NCBI RefSeq assembly: GCF_003545765.1
Contig: NZ_QXIO01000012.1
Coordinates: forward strand, 37,362 to 101,361
DNA from: Colwellia sp. RSH04
Lineage (GTDB): Bacteria; Pseudomonadota; Gammaproteobacteria; Enterobacterales; Alteromonadaceae
DNA length: 64,000 nucleotides
Direction: 5' to 3'
Shown: positions 30,242 through 39,699 of the stretch, piece after piece
Numbering within the stretch: position 1 is the first letter of the stretch
How the letters are laid out: each line of letters begins with the position of its first letter
Translations under genes and position numbers: made by a program
The notes under the pieces: model-generated
Database searches by the model: none
What the model was told of the DNA's origin: nothing
What the model saw: only the letters and a program-made list of their open reading frames with translations

Positions 30242-33046
30242 ATGCCAGAAGGTGTAATGAAGGCTTGGCTAGAGTCTTCCCATTTAAACGGTGGCAACAT
30301 TGTTTATATCGAAGAATTGTACGAATCATACCTAGATAACTCAGCATCTGTATCTGCAGAATGGCAAGAAATCTTTGGTCAACTCCCAAAAGTCGAAGGC
30401 AGTGAAGTCGAATATCGTCACTCTGCAATTCGTGATGAATTTAAAGCATTAGCAAAACAAGCCAATAAACAAGTCGTTGTTTCAAGTGGTGGTGATGCTA
30501 AGCAAGTCAAAGTTTTACAATTGATTAATGCTTTTAGATTCCGCGGACACCAAAACGCTAATTTAGACCCGTTAGGTCTATGGCAGCGTGATAAAGTACG
30601 CGACCTCCAACTTTCTCATCATGATTTATCTGAAAACGATTTTGATAAAGAGTTTAACATAGGATCCTTTGCCATAGGCCAAGATACTATGAAGCTAGGT
30701 GAGCTACATAAAGCATTAAAGACTACATATTGTGGTTCTATTGGTGCCGAATACATGCATATCACCTCAACGGAAGAAAAACGTTGGTTACAAAATCGTT
30801 TAGAGTCAGTGCAATCAAAAGCGAAGCTTTCAGTTGATGAAAAAACTGAGTTACTTAAAGGCTTGATTGCTGCTGATGGTTTAGAGAAATATCTTGGGGC
30901 AAAATTTCCAGGAGCGAAACGTTTCTCTTTAGAAGGCGGTGATTCACTTGTTCCAATGTTAAAAGAACTAATAACCCGTGCTGGTACAACTGGTACTAAA
31001 GAAGTGGTTATGGGAATGGCTCATCGTGGTCGTCTTAACGTTCTTGTTAATGTTATGGGAAAAAATCCATCTAAATTATTTGATGAATTTGGTGGTAAGC
31101 ATGATGAGCTACTTGGCTCAGGTGATGTTAAATATCATCAAGGCTATTCATCTGATTTTGTTACCCCTGGTGGTAATGTTCATTTAGCACTTGCTTTTAA
31201 CCCGTCGCACCTTGAAATTGTTAACCCTGTGGTTATTGGTAGCGTAAGAGCTCGATTAGATAGACGTGATTGTAATCAAGGTGATTTAGTCTTACCAATT
31301 ACTATTCATGGTGATTCTGCTATCGCAGGTCAAGGTGTTGTACAAGAAACTTTTAATATGTCACAAGCGCGTGCATTTAAAGTGGGTGGTACCGTTCGTA
31401 TTGTGGTAAATAACCAAGTTGGTTTTACTACATCTCGTTCTGACGATACCCGTTCTGGTGAATATTGTACTGAAATCGCTAAAATGGTTCAGGCGCCTAT
31501 CATTCATGTGAATGGTGATGATCCTGAAGCCGTAATTCTAGCATCGCAAATTGCACTAGATTACAGAAATGAATTTAAACGTGATGTAGTTATCGATCTT
31601 GTTTGTTATCGACGTCATGGACATAACGAAGCTGATGAGCCAAGTGCTACGCAGCCTTTGATGTATAAAATTGTTAAGAAACATCCAACACCTCGTCAAC
31701 TTTATGCAGATAAATTATCCGCTGAAGGTAGCTTAAATAAAGCTAAAATAGATGAATTAACGGCTTACTACCGTAAATTGTTAGATGAAGGTCAATGTAC
31801 TGTAGAGCAATGGCGACCAATGACAGAGCACTCTGTTGATTGGACACCATACTTAGGACATGACTGGGATGATGCATACGATGCTAGTATGCCAATGGAT
31901 AAATTAAAAGATCTAGCAAATAAAGTGTCAAGTTATCCTGATAGCCATCCTGTGCATTCGCGTGTTAAAAAAATATACGATGACCGCAAGAAAATGGCTT
32001 CAGGTGAGAAGTTACTTGATTGGGGTTTCGCTGAAAACTTAGCGTATGCTGCTGTGATTAATGACGGAGAGCGTGTTCGAATTACCGGACAAGATGCAGG
32101 ACGTGGTACTTTCTTCCATCGTCATGCCGTTTTACATAACCAAGAAGATGGTTCTACGTATTTACCATTGCAAAATATCCGTGAAGGCCAAGGTCCATTT
32201 GATGTGCACGATTCAGTATTGTCTGAAGTCTCTGTACTTGCTTTTGAATACGGTTATACCACAGCTGAGCCTGCGGGATTAACTATTTGGGAAGCACAAT
32301 TTGGTGATTTTGCTAACTGTGCTCAAGTGGTATTTGATCAATTCATTAGTTCTGGTGAGCAAAAGTGGGGCCGTTTATGTGGCTTAACCATGTTATTACC
32401 TCATGGCTATGAAGGGCAGGGGCCAGAGCATTCATCTGCTCGTTTAGAGCGCTTCTTACAATTGTGTGCTGATCACAATATGCAAGTTTGTGTTCCATCA
32501 ACACCGGCACAAGTATTTAATATGTTGCGTCGTCAAGTGGTTCGTCCTATGCGTCGTCCTCTTGTTGTTATGTCACCTAAGTCATTATTACGTCATCCTC
32601 TTGCTGTATCTTCACTAGAAGAGTTAGCAACGGGCGTATTTCATAATGTGATTGGTGAAGTCGATGAGATTGATTCAAAAGCCGTTGAACGAGTTGTTTT
32701 CTGTAGTGGTAAGGTTTATTACGAACTTTTAGAGCAACGTCGTAAAAATGAATTAAATAACGTTGCCATTATTCGTATTGAGCAGCTATACCCATTCCCA
32801 GATAAAGAGTTACAAACAGTGTTGAAAGATTATCAACACGTTAAGCAATTTGTTTGGTGTCAGGAAGAGCCACAAAACCAAGGTGCTTGGTATTGTTCAC
32901 AGCATCATTTTAGAGCGGCAATCCCTGAAGGTACCTATTTAACATATGCTGGTCGTAATGCTTCAGCAGCTCCTGCTGTAGGTTATATGTCCGTTCATGT
33001 GAAAGAACAGCAAGCGCTTGTCACTCAAGCGTTAACAGTAGATTAA
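30242..33046 (+). CDS. sucA: 2-oxoglutarate dehydrogenase E1 component
   Basis: Thiamine-diphosphate-dependent decarboxylase of the 2-oxoglutarate dehydrogenase complex. I place the start at ATG 30242, giving 934 residues (E. coli 933) and the family start GVMKAWLESS; AAGGA lies 12 bp upstream. An in-frame GTG-like start 60 bp earlier would add a hydrophobic stretch and is unlikely. The ThDP region GDSAIAGQG and the HRGRLNVL, FNPSHLEIVNPV and CYRRHGHNEADEP segments are conserved. Confidence 0.97.
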   Translation: MPEGVMKAWLESSHLNGGNIVYIEELYESYLDNSASVSAEWQEIFGQLPKVEGSEVEYRHSAIRDEFKALAKQANKQVVVSSGGDAKQVKVLQLINAFRFRGHQNANLDPLGLWQRDKVRDLQLSHHDLSENDFDKEFNIGSFAIGQDTMKLGELHKALKTTYCGSIGAEYMHITSTEEKRWLQNRLESVQSKAKLSVDEKTELLKGLIAADGLEKYLGAKFPGAKRFSLEGGDSLVPMLKELITRAGTTGTKEVVMGMAHRGRLNVLVNVMGKNPSKLFDEFGGKHDELLGSGDVKYHQGYSSDFVTPGGNVHLALAFNPSHLEIVNPVVIGSVRARLDRRDCNQGDLVLPITIHGDSAIAGQGVVQETFNMSQARAFKVGGTVRIVVNNQVGFTTSRSDDTRSGEYCTEIAKMVQAPIIHVNGDDPEAVILASQIALDYRNEFKRDVVIDLVCYRRHGHNEADEPSATQPLMYKIVKKHPTPRQLYADKLSAEGSLNKAKIDELTAYYRKLLDEGQCTVEQWRPMTEHSVDWTPYLGHDWDDAYDASMPMDKLKDLANKVSSYPDSHPVHSRVKKIYDDRKKMASGEKLLDWGFAENLAYAAVINDGERVRITGQDAGRGTFFHRHAVLHNQEDGSTYLPLQNIREGQGPFDVHDSVLSEVSVLAFEYGYTTAEPAGLTIWEAQFGDFANCAQVVFDQFISSGEQKWGRLCGLTMLLPHGYEGQGPEHSSARLERFLQLCADHNMQVCVPSTPAQVFNMLRRQVVRPMRRPLVVMSPKSLLRHPLAVSSLEELATGVFHNVIGEVDEIDSKAVERVVFCSGKVYYELLEQRRKNELNNVAIIRIEQLYPFPDKELQTVLKDYQHVKQFVWCQEEPQNQGAWYCSQHHFRAAIPEGTYLTYAGRNASAAPAVGYMSVHVKEQQALVTQALTVD

Positions 33047-33108
33047 CTCTTAAGTGTGCATACTTAATTTGAAAAGTAAGCGCGAAAAAGTTTGTAAGGA
33101 ATTATAAA

Positions 33109-34575
33109 ATGACAACCGAAATCAAAGTTCCGGTATTACCAGAATCAGTAGCTGATGCAACCGTTGCCACTTGGCACGTTCAAGTTGGCGATAAAGTAAC
33201 TCAAGATCAAGTTTTAGTTGATATTGAAACCGATAAAGTAGTACTTGAAGTACCTGCACCGACAGACGGTGTAGTTACGGCAATTTCAGAAGCCGAAGGG
33301 GCAACTGTATTAGGCGAGCAAGTTATTGCAATATTAGGTGCAGCAGATGCTTCAGTTGAAGCACCAGCCGCCGTTCCTACTGAGGCACCAGCTGCTGCTT
33401 CAGGTAAAGTGATTGATATTGTAGTGCCGGTATTACCTGAATCAGTAGCCGATGCTACTGTTGCAACATGGCATGTCGCTGAAGGTGATACGGTAACTGC
33501 TGACCAAAACTTAGTTGATATTGAAACAGACAAAGTTGTTTTAGAAGTTGTCGCTCAAGATAACGGTGTCATCGGTAAGATTTTACACGCCGAAGGTGAT
33601 ACGGTTCTAGGTCAACAAAAAATTGGTGAATTAGCAGCGGGTGCTACCGCTGCAACAACAGCTACTGCTGCCCCTATTGAAGAAGCAGTAAGTTCTGATG
33701 ATTTGGCTAGCCCATCTGTACGTCGTTTAATGACTGAAAAAGGTCTTACGGCGGCTGACGTAGTAGGTACTGGTAAAGGCGGACGTATTTCTAAGGAAGA
33801 TGTTGAAGCTGCTGCCAACAAGCCAAAAGCAGCTCCAGCACCAGCGGCTCCAGCACCTGTGGCAGATTTAGGTGAACGTTCTCAAAAACGTGTTCCTATG
33901 ACTCGTTTACGTAAAACGATAGCTACGCGTTTATTAGAAGCTAAAAACTCAACGGCTATGTTAACGACGTTTAACGAAGTTAACATGAAGCCAATCATGG
34001 ACTTACGTAAGCAATATAAAGACTTATTTGAGAAAACACATGATACCCGTTTAGGTTTTATGTCTTTTTATGTTAAAGCGGTAACTGAAGCACTTAAACG
34101 CTACCCAGCAGTGAATGCATCAATTGACGGCGATGATATTGTTTATCATAACTTCTTCGATATCTCGATTGCGGTATCTACACCACGTGGTTTAGTAACA
34201 CCAGTACTTCGTGATGCAGACCAACTAAGTATGGCAGGTATTGAAAATGGTATCCGTGATTTAGCAATCAAAGGCCGTGATGGCAAGCTTGCATTAGCCG
34301 ATATGACTGGTGGTAATTTTACTATCACTAATGGTGGCGTCTTTGGTTCATTGTTATCAACGCCTATCTTAAATTTACCTCAAGCAGGTATTTTAGGTAT
34401 GCATAAAATACAAGAACGTCCGATGGCGGTTGACGGTAAAGTTGAAATTTTACCTATGATGTATTTAGCACTTTCTTATGATCACCGCTTAATCGACGGT
34501 AAAGAGTCTGTCGGTTTCCTAGTGACAATTAAAGAGCTATTAGAAGACCCAACACGTTTGTTACTTGACGTTTAA
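33109..34575 (+). CDS. sucB: 2-oxoglutarate dehydrogenase E2 component with two lipoyl domains
   Basis: Dihydrolipoyllysine succinyltransferase, 488 residues versus 405 in E. coli. The extra length is a second lipoyl domain: domain 1 (about 3-78, lipoyl Lys43) and domain 2 (about 101-176, Lys142) both carry [11 protein letters not shown]. They are joined by an Ala/Pro linker. A peripheral-subunit-binding domain follows (about 195-235, [13 protein letters not shown]), then the catalytic domain with [11 protein letters not shown]. The two lipoyl domains are very alike, suggesting internal duplication. RBS AAGGA at 33095. Confidence 0.96.
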   Translation: MTTEIKVPVLPESVADATVATWHVQVGDKVTQDQVLVDIETDKVVLEVPAPTDGVVTAISEAEGATVLGEQVIAILGAADASVEAPAAVPTEAPAAASGKVIDIVVPVLPESVADATVATWHVAEGDTVTADQNLVDIETDKVVLEVVAQDNGVIGKILHAEGDTVLGQQKIGELAAGATAATTATAAPIEEAVSSDDLASPSVRRLMTEKGLTAADVVGTGKGGRISKEDVEAAANKPKAAPAPAAPAPVADLGERSQKRVPMTRLRKTIATRLLEAKNSTAMLTTFNEVNMKPIMDLRKQYKDLFEKTHDTRLGFMSFYVKAVTEALKRYPAVNASIDGDDIVYHNFFDISIAVSTPRGLVTPVLRDADQLSMAGIENGIRDLAIKGRDGKLALADMTGGNFTITNGGVFGSLLSTPILNLPQAGILGMHKIQERPMAVDGKVEILPMMYLALSYDHRLIDGKESVGFLVTIKELLEDPTRLLLDV

Positions 34576-34622
34576 GTTTCGTTAACAACAGGCGTAGTTA
34601 TATACTCGCTTAGACTATAGTC

Positions 34623-34654
34623 GTAACGCTTTTTACTATCGTAAAGAGCGTTAC
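34623..34654 (+). other. 14-bp hairpin between sucB and sucC
   Basis: GTAACGCTTTTTAC and GTAAAGAGCGTTAC pair with one G-U, loop TATC. A weaker second hairpin (34682-34709) lies before the sucC start. A TATAAT at 34660-34665 sits between them but lacks a good -35. No long T-tract follows, so this could be an mRNA-processing site that adjusts sucAB versus sucCD levels. Confidence 0.5.
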
Positions 34655-34738
34655 TGTATTATAATCGGGCGACTTTTCACTGGTGGTTAGCTATTTTGAG
34701 CTTACTACCATCATTTACAGATAAATGGATAAAACACC

Positions 34739-35905
34739 ATGAATTTGCATGAGTATCAAGCGAAACAATTATTCGCTGAATATGGTTTACCTGTTTCTGA
34801 AGGATTCGCTTGCGATACCCCTCAAGAAGCAGCAGAAGCGGCTGACAAAATTGGCGGCAACATGTGGGTTGTTAAAACTCAAGTACACGCGGGTGGCCGT
34901 GGTAAAGCTGGCGGTGTTAAGCTAGTTAAAACTAAAGAAGAAATCAAAGATTTCGCTCAAAACTGGTTAGGTAAGAACTTAGTAACTTATCAAACAGATG
35001 AGAATGGTCAGCCAGTAGCTAAAATTTTAGTTGAAAGCTGTACTGATATTGCTAACGAATTATACCTTGGTGCAGTTGTTGACCGTGGTACACGTAAAGT
35101 AGTATTTATGGCGTCAACTGAAGGTGGTGTTGAAATTGAAACGGTTGCTGAAGAGACTCCTGAGTTAATTCACAAAGCTGAGATTGATCCACTAGTAGGT
35201 CCTCAAGCTTATCAAGCACGTGAATTAGGCTTCAAGTTAGGGTTAAACCCAACACAAATGAAGCAATTTGTTAAGATCTTCATGGGTCTTGCAAACATGT
35301 TCAACGATCATGATTTTGCTTTATTAGAAATCAACCCATTAGTTATTACAGACGAAGGTAACCTTCACTGTTTAGATGGTAAAATTGGCATCGATGGTAA
35401 TGCTTTATACCGTCAACCTAAAATCCGTGAAATGCACGATCCATCTCAAGAAGATGAGCGCGAAGCGCACGCTGCACAATGGGAACTTAACTACGTTGCA
35501 TTAGACGGTAATGTTGGTTGTATGGTTAACGGTGCTGGCCTTGCAATGGGTACAATGGATATCGTTAACTTACACGGCGGTAAGCCAGCTAACTTCCTTG
35601 ATGTTGGTGGTGGTGCTACTAAAGAACGTGTTGCTGAAGCTTTCAAAATCATCCTTAGCGATGATAACGTTTCTGCAGTATTAGTTAACATTTTTGGTGG
35701 TATCGTTCGTTGTGACATGATCGCTGAAGGTATTATCGCTGCTGTTAAAGAAGTAGGCGTTGAAGTTCCAGTTGTTGTACGTTTAGAAGGTACTAACGCT
35801 GAAGCAGGCCGTGAAGTATTAGCAAGCTCTGATGTTAACATCATCGCTGCTGAATCATTAACTGACGCAGCACTTAAAGTTGTTGCCGCTGCGGAGGGCA
35901 AATAA
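34739..35905 (+). CDS. sucC: succinyl-CoA synthetase beta subunit
   Basis: ADP-forming succinate-CoA ligase, beta chain. The 388 residues are the E. coli length. The ATP-grasp domain begins [19 protein letters not shown], with [15 protein letters not shown] and LLEINPLV; the C-terminal CoA-ligase half has [11 protein letters not shown] and [10 protein letters not shown]. The stop codon overlaps the sucD start by one base. Confidence 0.98.
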   Translation: MNLHEYQAKQLFAEYGLPVSEGFACDTPQEAAEAADKIGGNMWVVKTQVHAGGRGKAGGVKLVKTKEEIKDFAQNWLGKNLVTYQTDENGQPVAKILVESCTDIANELYLGAVVDRGTRKVVFMASTEGGVEIETVAEETPELIHKAEIDPLVGPQAYQARELGFKLGLNPTQMKQFVKIFMGLANMFNDHDFALLEINPLVITDEGNLHCLDGKIGIDGNALYRQPKIREMHDPSQEDEREAHAAQWELNYVALDGNVGCMVNGAGLAMGTMDIVNLHGGKPANFLDVGGGATKERVAEAFKIILSDDNVSAVLVNIFGGIVRCDMIAEGIIAAVKEVGVEVPVVVRLEGTNAEAGREVLASSDVNIIAAESLTDAALKVVAAAEGK

Positions 35906-36777
35906 TGTCTGTATTAATTAACAAAGATACTAAAGTAATCTGTCAAGGTTTCACTGGTGGTCAAGGTACTTTCCACTCAGAGCAAGCTATCGATTACGGT
36001 ACGCAAATGGTTGGTGGTGTTTCACCAGGCAAGGGTGGTCAAACTCACCTTGGCTTACCAGTATTTAACACAGTACGTGAAGCCGTAGAAGCTACTGGCG
36101 CAACAGCGACAGTTATCTACGTTCCAGCTCCGTTCTGTAAAGACGCTATTTTAGAAGCAATCGATGCTGGCATCGAGCTTATCGTAACTATCACTGAAGG
36201 TATTCCAACTTTAGACATGGTTGACGTTAAAGTTAAGCTTGAGCAAACTGGCGTTCGCATGATTGGTCCTAACTGTCCTGGTGTTATTACTCCAGGCGAA
36301 ACTAAGATCGGTATCATGCCAGGTCACATCCACTTACCAGGTAAAGTTGGCATTGTTTCACGTTCTGGTACATTAACGTACGAAGCCGTTAAACAAACTA
36401 CTGATGCTGGTTTTGGCCAATCTACTTGTGTAGGTATTGGTGGTGATCCTATCCCAGGTACTAACTTCATTGACGTTTTAGAAATGTTCCAAAACGATCC
36501 TCAAACTGAAGCAATCGTAATGATTGGTGAAATTGGTGGTACTGCTGAAGAAGAAGCTGCGGAATACATCAAAGCTAACGTTACTAAGCCTGTAGTATCT
36601 TACATTGCTGGTGTTACTGCTCCAGAAGGTAAGCGTATGGGTCACGCTGGTGCAATTATCGCTGGTGGTAAAGGTACTGCTGATGAGAAATTTGCAGCAT
36701 TAGAAGCGGCTGGTGTTAAAACTGTTCGTTCTTTAGCTGAAATCGGTAACGCTCTTAAAGAGAAAACAGGTTGGTAA
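35905..36777 (+). CDS. sucD: succinyl-CoA synthetase alpha subunit
   Basis: Alpha chain of succinate-CoA ligase. The 290 residues (E. coli 289) have the CoA-binding Rossmann region [28 protein letters not shown] and the phosphorylated His in [14 protein letters not shown]. Last gene of the suc block, followed by a terminator. Confidence 0.98.
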   Translation: MSVLINKDTKVICQGFTGGQGTFHSEQAIDYGTQMVGGVSPGKGGQTHLGLPVFNTVREAVEATGATATVIYVPAPFCKDAILEAIDAGIELIVTITEGIPTLDMVDVKVKLEQTGVRMIGPNCPGVITPGETKIGIMPGHIHLPGKVGIVSRSGTLTYEAVKQTTDAGFGQSTCVGIGGDPIPGTNFIDVLEMFQNDPQTEAIVMIGEIGGTAEEEAAEYIKANVTKPVVSYIAGVTAPEGKRMGHAGAIIAGGKGTADEKFAALEAAGVKTVRSLAEIGNALKEKTGW

Positions 36778-36808
36778 TCAGCTTTTGATTGCAAACTGAT
36801 TTCTTAAT

Positions 36809-36835
36809 AAAAACCCGCTATCTAGCGGGTTTTTT
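36809..36835 (+). terminator. rho-independent terminator after sucD
   Basis: AACCCGCTA (36812-36820) and TAGCGGGTT (36823-36831) with a 2-nt loop, then a T-tract. It also faces the 3' end of the minus-strand gene that follows. Confidence 0.92.
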
Positions 36836-36859
36836 GTTTAAAGTTATTGTTACATCGTA

Positions 36860-37789
36860 TCAATTTTTTAATGTAGTATTTATTGAAAAAGTTTTAGTAA
36901 CCCTTCTTCTTTCACCATCATTAGATATTTGGGGTAGGTTTAACTTGTATGACCTATCAGTTGGAATGCCGTGTATTAAGCCATTCTCTTCTTCAAGTTC
37001 AGATAGAGCCACCATAATTAATGGTACTTTAAACTCTCCACAAAACTTTGATACTTCCATCAAGTTACTAACCGAATGACTAATTCCTGAAATGTAGCTA
37101 TATAAGTGAACTTTGTCTACTAGCTCAGACAAGCCTTCGGTAGTAATTGTATCCAGATCTTTGGGGGTAAATTTAAAATGCTCTCTCAGTTTTTTTATAG
37201 GTTCATAAGCAAGAACAAAGGCACTCAATATCTTACGCTTTTTTATAGATTGTTTTTCGTTACTATCAAGTAAATTATGACTTAATTCTTCAACTTCTTT
37301 TAACCTACTATAAACAGATAGTAAGTTAGAAATTATAAAGCCCCTTGTACTTTCTTGAATTTCATAATTTCCAGATTTAACATCAATAAATAATGATAAA
37401 TGCAGTTGTCTGTAATTTTCAATTTCACTTATTATATTCTGGTCTTCTAAAAGTACTTTGAATTCTTCTAGATGTTTATAATAATTAGCAAATATATTTT
37501 GACTTTCTGTTGCTTCGATTTGTGCAACTGATATCTCAGAGCGATGCTGAGCTGCATATATTGCTAAGATAGGAATTAATAAGGTGGCTACTCCAAGAGG
37601 AAATTTAAAGTCACTTATAAATGTGTTATAGCATTCAGCTGTATGACATGAAATATAATGGCCGTTATTGTAAATTATAAAAAACTCAATAATAGCAAAA
37701 GCTAAAACAGTTGCTATAGTAATCCAAACAACGGGTAGTTTTAAAAATGAAACCCTTGAGTTGAACAATTCAGTTTTTTTTGCAGTCAT
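36860..37789 (-). CDS. two-TM membrane protein of unknown function
   Basis: A 309-residue protein not recognised. TM1 is about residues 19-40 and TM2 about 61-79, separated by a short loop with two Cys (CHTAEC). After TM2 a long cytoplasmic helical region begins AAQHRSEISVAQIEATES. The C-terminal 200 residues are charged and probably helical. The layout (two TM plus a coiled cytoplasmic domain) is common among accessory proteins whose roles are unknown. It lies between sucD and a repeat region and is more AT-rich than sucD, which suggests acquired DNA. Confidence 0.6.
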   Translation of the reverse strand: MTAKKTELFNSRVSFLKLPVVWITIATVLAFAIIEFFIIYNNGHYISCHTAECYNTFISDFKFPLGVATLLIPILAIYAAQHRSEISVAQIEATESQNIFANYYKHLEEFKVLLEDQNIISEIENYRQLHLSLFIDVKSGNYEIQESTRGFIISNLLSVYSRLKEVEELSHNLLDSNEKQSIKKRKILSAFVLAYEPIKKLREHFKFTPKDLDTITTEGLSELVDKVHLYSYISGISHSVSNLMEVSKFCGEFKVPLIMVALSELEEENGLIHGIPTDRSYKLNLPQISNDGERRRVTKTFSINTTLKN

Positions 37790-37893
37790 TTAGCTAAAGG
37801 CTCTTATTTAAACGAAAATATTTTCAACTTATTCTATAGAAAAGGTACCTTAAGAGTAAGTATTTGTTTTTAAATGTTCTTTACAGGTAATTT

Positions 37894-38186
37894 GTCGCGG
37901 TGGCGACTACACCCAAAGGAAGGCTAACGCCGACCTCTCTATGGAATCCCTCGGCGCTGCTAATCAAGTGTTATCCTCCATGAAAAGCAATATATTCGAC
38001 GTAACAGTAATGAAGGCTCATAGCTCCTTGCCATCCATGGCACCGCTAAATACCGTACATTCTGTACATATCCATGTGCAGACATCACTTTGTTCATCAT
38101 CCCTGATGAACATACGTGAACATTGCCTTTCATTACGGCACTTGATTCAAGCAGACTTGGTGGATTTTGTTAGGTTAGGGGATTAT
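37894..38186 (+). repeat. structured repeat, copy 1
   Basis: About 290 bp, related over most of its length to copy 2. In order: hairpin GTCGC-GGTG-GCGAC (37894-37907); hairpin CGCCGA (37928-37933) / TCGGCG (37951-37956); a long-range stem AATCAAGTG (37962-37970) / CACTTGATT (38139-38147), extended outward by CTGC / GCAG; inside it TGCCAT-CC-ATGGCA (38029-38042) and GTTCATCA-TCCC-TGATGAAC (38092-38111); then a 3' tail with GTTAGGTTAGGG. It carries about 50 bp more than copy 2 in the middle. A short open frame (37941-38195) crosses it but follows no protein pattern. Confidence 0.85.
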
Positions 38187-38247
38187 CCTGTTTAATAAAT
38201 GTGGCCAGAGCCCAATTAAATACTTGATGTGGTCAATTTTATATTTT

Positions 38248-38486
38248 TCGCGGTGGCGACTACACCCAAAGGGAGGCTGACGCCGACCTCCCTCTGGACT
38301 CCCTCGGCGCTGCTAATCAAGTGTCACCCTACATTCAAAGCAATATATTCGACGTAACAGTAATGAACGCACATCCATGTGCCACATTACTTTTGCCAAC
38401 ATCCTGATGGCAATACGTGAATATTGCTTTTCATTGCGGCACTTGATTCAAGCAGACTTGGTGCATATCGATAGGTTAGGGATTTA
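38248..38486 (+). repeat. structured repeat, copy 2
   Basis: About 240 bp, direct orientation, 62 bp after copy 1. It has the same order of elements: TCGC-GGTG-GCGA, CGCCGA/TCGGCG, and the AATCAAGTG/CACTTGATT long-range stem. Inside, GCACAT-CC-ATGTGC (38369-38382) and TTGCCA/TGGCAA (38393-38413) occupy the places of the two internal hairpins of copy 1 with different but self-complementary sequences. It ends with the same AGGTTAGGGATT-type tail. Confidence 0.85.
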
Positions 38487-38594
38487 ACTTATCGTTGTTA
38501 TTTTTTTTGATTATCAAAACAATAACTGTTGCTCTTTGAGTACTTAAATTTCTAAACACCCTAATTCCCAATTCAGTGAATGAATCGCCATTTT

Positions 38595-38800
38595 GAAAAG
38601 TGTCAGTCAAGCAGAGCCATGGATGGCGAAGACTGCCGCTTTTCATGGACGACTTTTGTTGGGTAAGGAAATCAGGTATTGACTACAACCTCATAATGGT
38701 TATTTATGCTTTCACTGAGCAGTGATTCCGTGGGGTTCCAAGGATAGGTTGATAGAGGAGGCAGTGTCCATTTCTTTTTGGGTGCAGTCGCCTCGGTAAC
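38595..38800. repeat. diverged relative of the structured repeat, with nested hairpin
   Basis: Near 38778-38797 the sequence TTTGGGTGCAGTCGCC resembles the reverse complement of the repeat 5' end (GGCGACTACACCCAAA). At 38595-38644 there is a nested stem: GAAAAG/CTTTTC, then CAGTC/GACTG, capped by GCCAT-GG-ATGGC. The two parts may be remains of another, inverted and degraded copy, or an unrelated structured element. Confidence 0.4.
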
Positions 38801-38951
38801 TGCTCTTGCGTTGCTTTAACTCCTGCAACTATGCAGTCGATTTGGACGCCAAACAGAGCATAAAACTCAAAACCTTTATCAGGTTAATGATATATTTTTG
38901 GTCTGCTGATCAGAGCCTAAAATAGTTAATCAAATTAAAAACAAACAGAAC

Positions 38952-38965
38952 TTGATTTAGATCAA
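38952..38965 (+). promoter_or_regulatory. FNR-type box upstream of the GbsR-family gene
   Basis: TTGATTTAGATCAA is an exact match to the FNR consensus TTGAT-N4-ATCAA. Its centre is 57 bp before the start codon. If the transcript began near 39000 the box would sit at the class II position of -41.5. Confidence 0.7.
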
Positions 38966-38980
38966 GTTTTTGATTACATT

Positions 38981-39002
38981 TATTTCTGTTAAAACAGAAA
39001 TA
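38981..39002 (+). promoter_or_regulatory. palindromic operator upstream of the GbsR-family gene
   Basis: Perfect inverted repeat, half-sites TATTTCTGTT and AACAGAAATA with a 2-bp AA centre, ending 13 bp before the start codon. A 17-of-22 match to it precedes the next gene (39637-39658). Probable binding site of the MarR/GbsR-type protein. Confidence 0.7.
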
Positions 39003-39015
39003 AGAGAAAGACTTT

Positions 39016-39543
39016 ATGCAACTTACACCTTCCATGGAAAAATTTATTGTTCATTGGGGCGAAATGGGCTCTCGATGGGGCGTAAATCGTACCGTAGCTC
39101 AAATATTTGCTTTATTGGTATTAAGTAAAGATCCTATGAATGCCGAGCAAATAGTTGAAACATTAGGTGTTGCGCGTTCAAATGCTAGTAATAGTTTAAA
39201 GGAGTTACAATCCTTAAATTTAGTTAGCTTAAACCACAAGCTGGGCGATCGCCGCGATCACTTTGTTGCGATTAAAGATTGTTGGGATATGCTGCAAATT
39301 TTAGCAGAGGAACGTAAAAAGCGTGAAATCGATCCAACATTAGAAATTCTAGAGCAGTGTCTCGCTGAAGCGAAAAAAGACAATCAAACACCAGAATATG
39401 TTTCTGAACAACTTCAACAAATGAGTGATTTTATGCAAACCATGAGTAAATGGTATCAGCAGATGAAACAGATGGATCGTAAGTTGTTAGTAAAATTTTT
39501 CAAAGTGGGATCACTGTTAACCTCATGGCTTTCTAAAAAATAA
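39016..39543 (+). CDS. GbsR/MarR-family transcriptional regulator
   Basis: A 175-residue winged-helix regulator. GEMGSRWGVNRTVAQIFALLVLS at the start, and the helix-turn-helix MNAEQIVETLGVARSNASNSLKEL (both read in parts), are typical of the GbsR branch of MarR-like repressors. A wing LGDRRDHFV and a C-terminal dimerisation helix rich in Gln/Met follow. It lies directly behind an FNR box and a perfect palindrome and ahead of a membrane cytochrome gene with a similar palindrome, so autoregulation and control of the cytochrome are likely (inference). Confidence 0.85.
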   Translation: MQLTPSMEKFIVHWGEMGSRWGVNRTVAQIFALLVLSKDPMNAEQIVETLGVARSNASNSLKELQSLNLVSLNHKLGDRRDHFVAIKDCWDMLQILAEERKKREIDPTLEILEQCLAEAKKDNQTPEYVSEQLQQMSDFMQTMSKWYQQMKQMDRKLLVKFFKVGSLLTSWLSKK

Positions 39544-39636
39544 TATTAGCAACACTGAATTATAACAAGCTACTTTATCAAGATTTCCTATTTATAAAGT
39601 AGGCTAAAGAACAGGGACATTAAAAATTTAATTTGT

Positions 39637-39658
39637 CATTTCTCTTTTGACAGAAATA
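39637..39658 (+). promoter_or_regulatory. second copy of the GbsR-type operator
   Basis: Agrees with the upstream palindrome at 17 of 22 positions, with ATTTCT and ACAGAAATA conserved. It lies 42 bp before the start of the cytochrome gene. Confidence 0.6.
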
Positions 39659-39699
39659 ACAGTAATTAGGGTTGGGATTAAAATATATGGAGTATAAGA

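Noticed and set aside
37941..38195. An 84-codon open frame inside structured repeat copy 1.
   Set aside because: It is not preserved in copy 2, begins inside a conserved stem and has no RBS or protein pattern; the region is better explained as a folded repeat.
37894..38486. Integron attC sites, because the tails contain GTTAGGT-like cores.
   Set aside because: The paired R'' core (RYYYAAC) is missing, the element is too long, and no integrase or cassette ORF is present.
37894..38486. Retron non-coding RNA, because a long-range inverted repeat encloses hairpins.
   Set aside because: No reverse transcriptase is encoded nearby.
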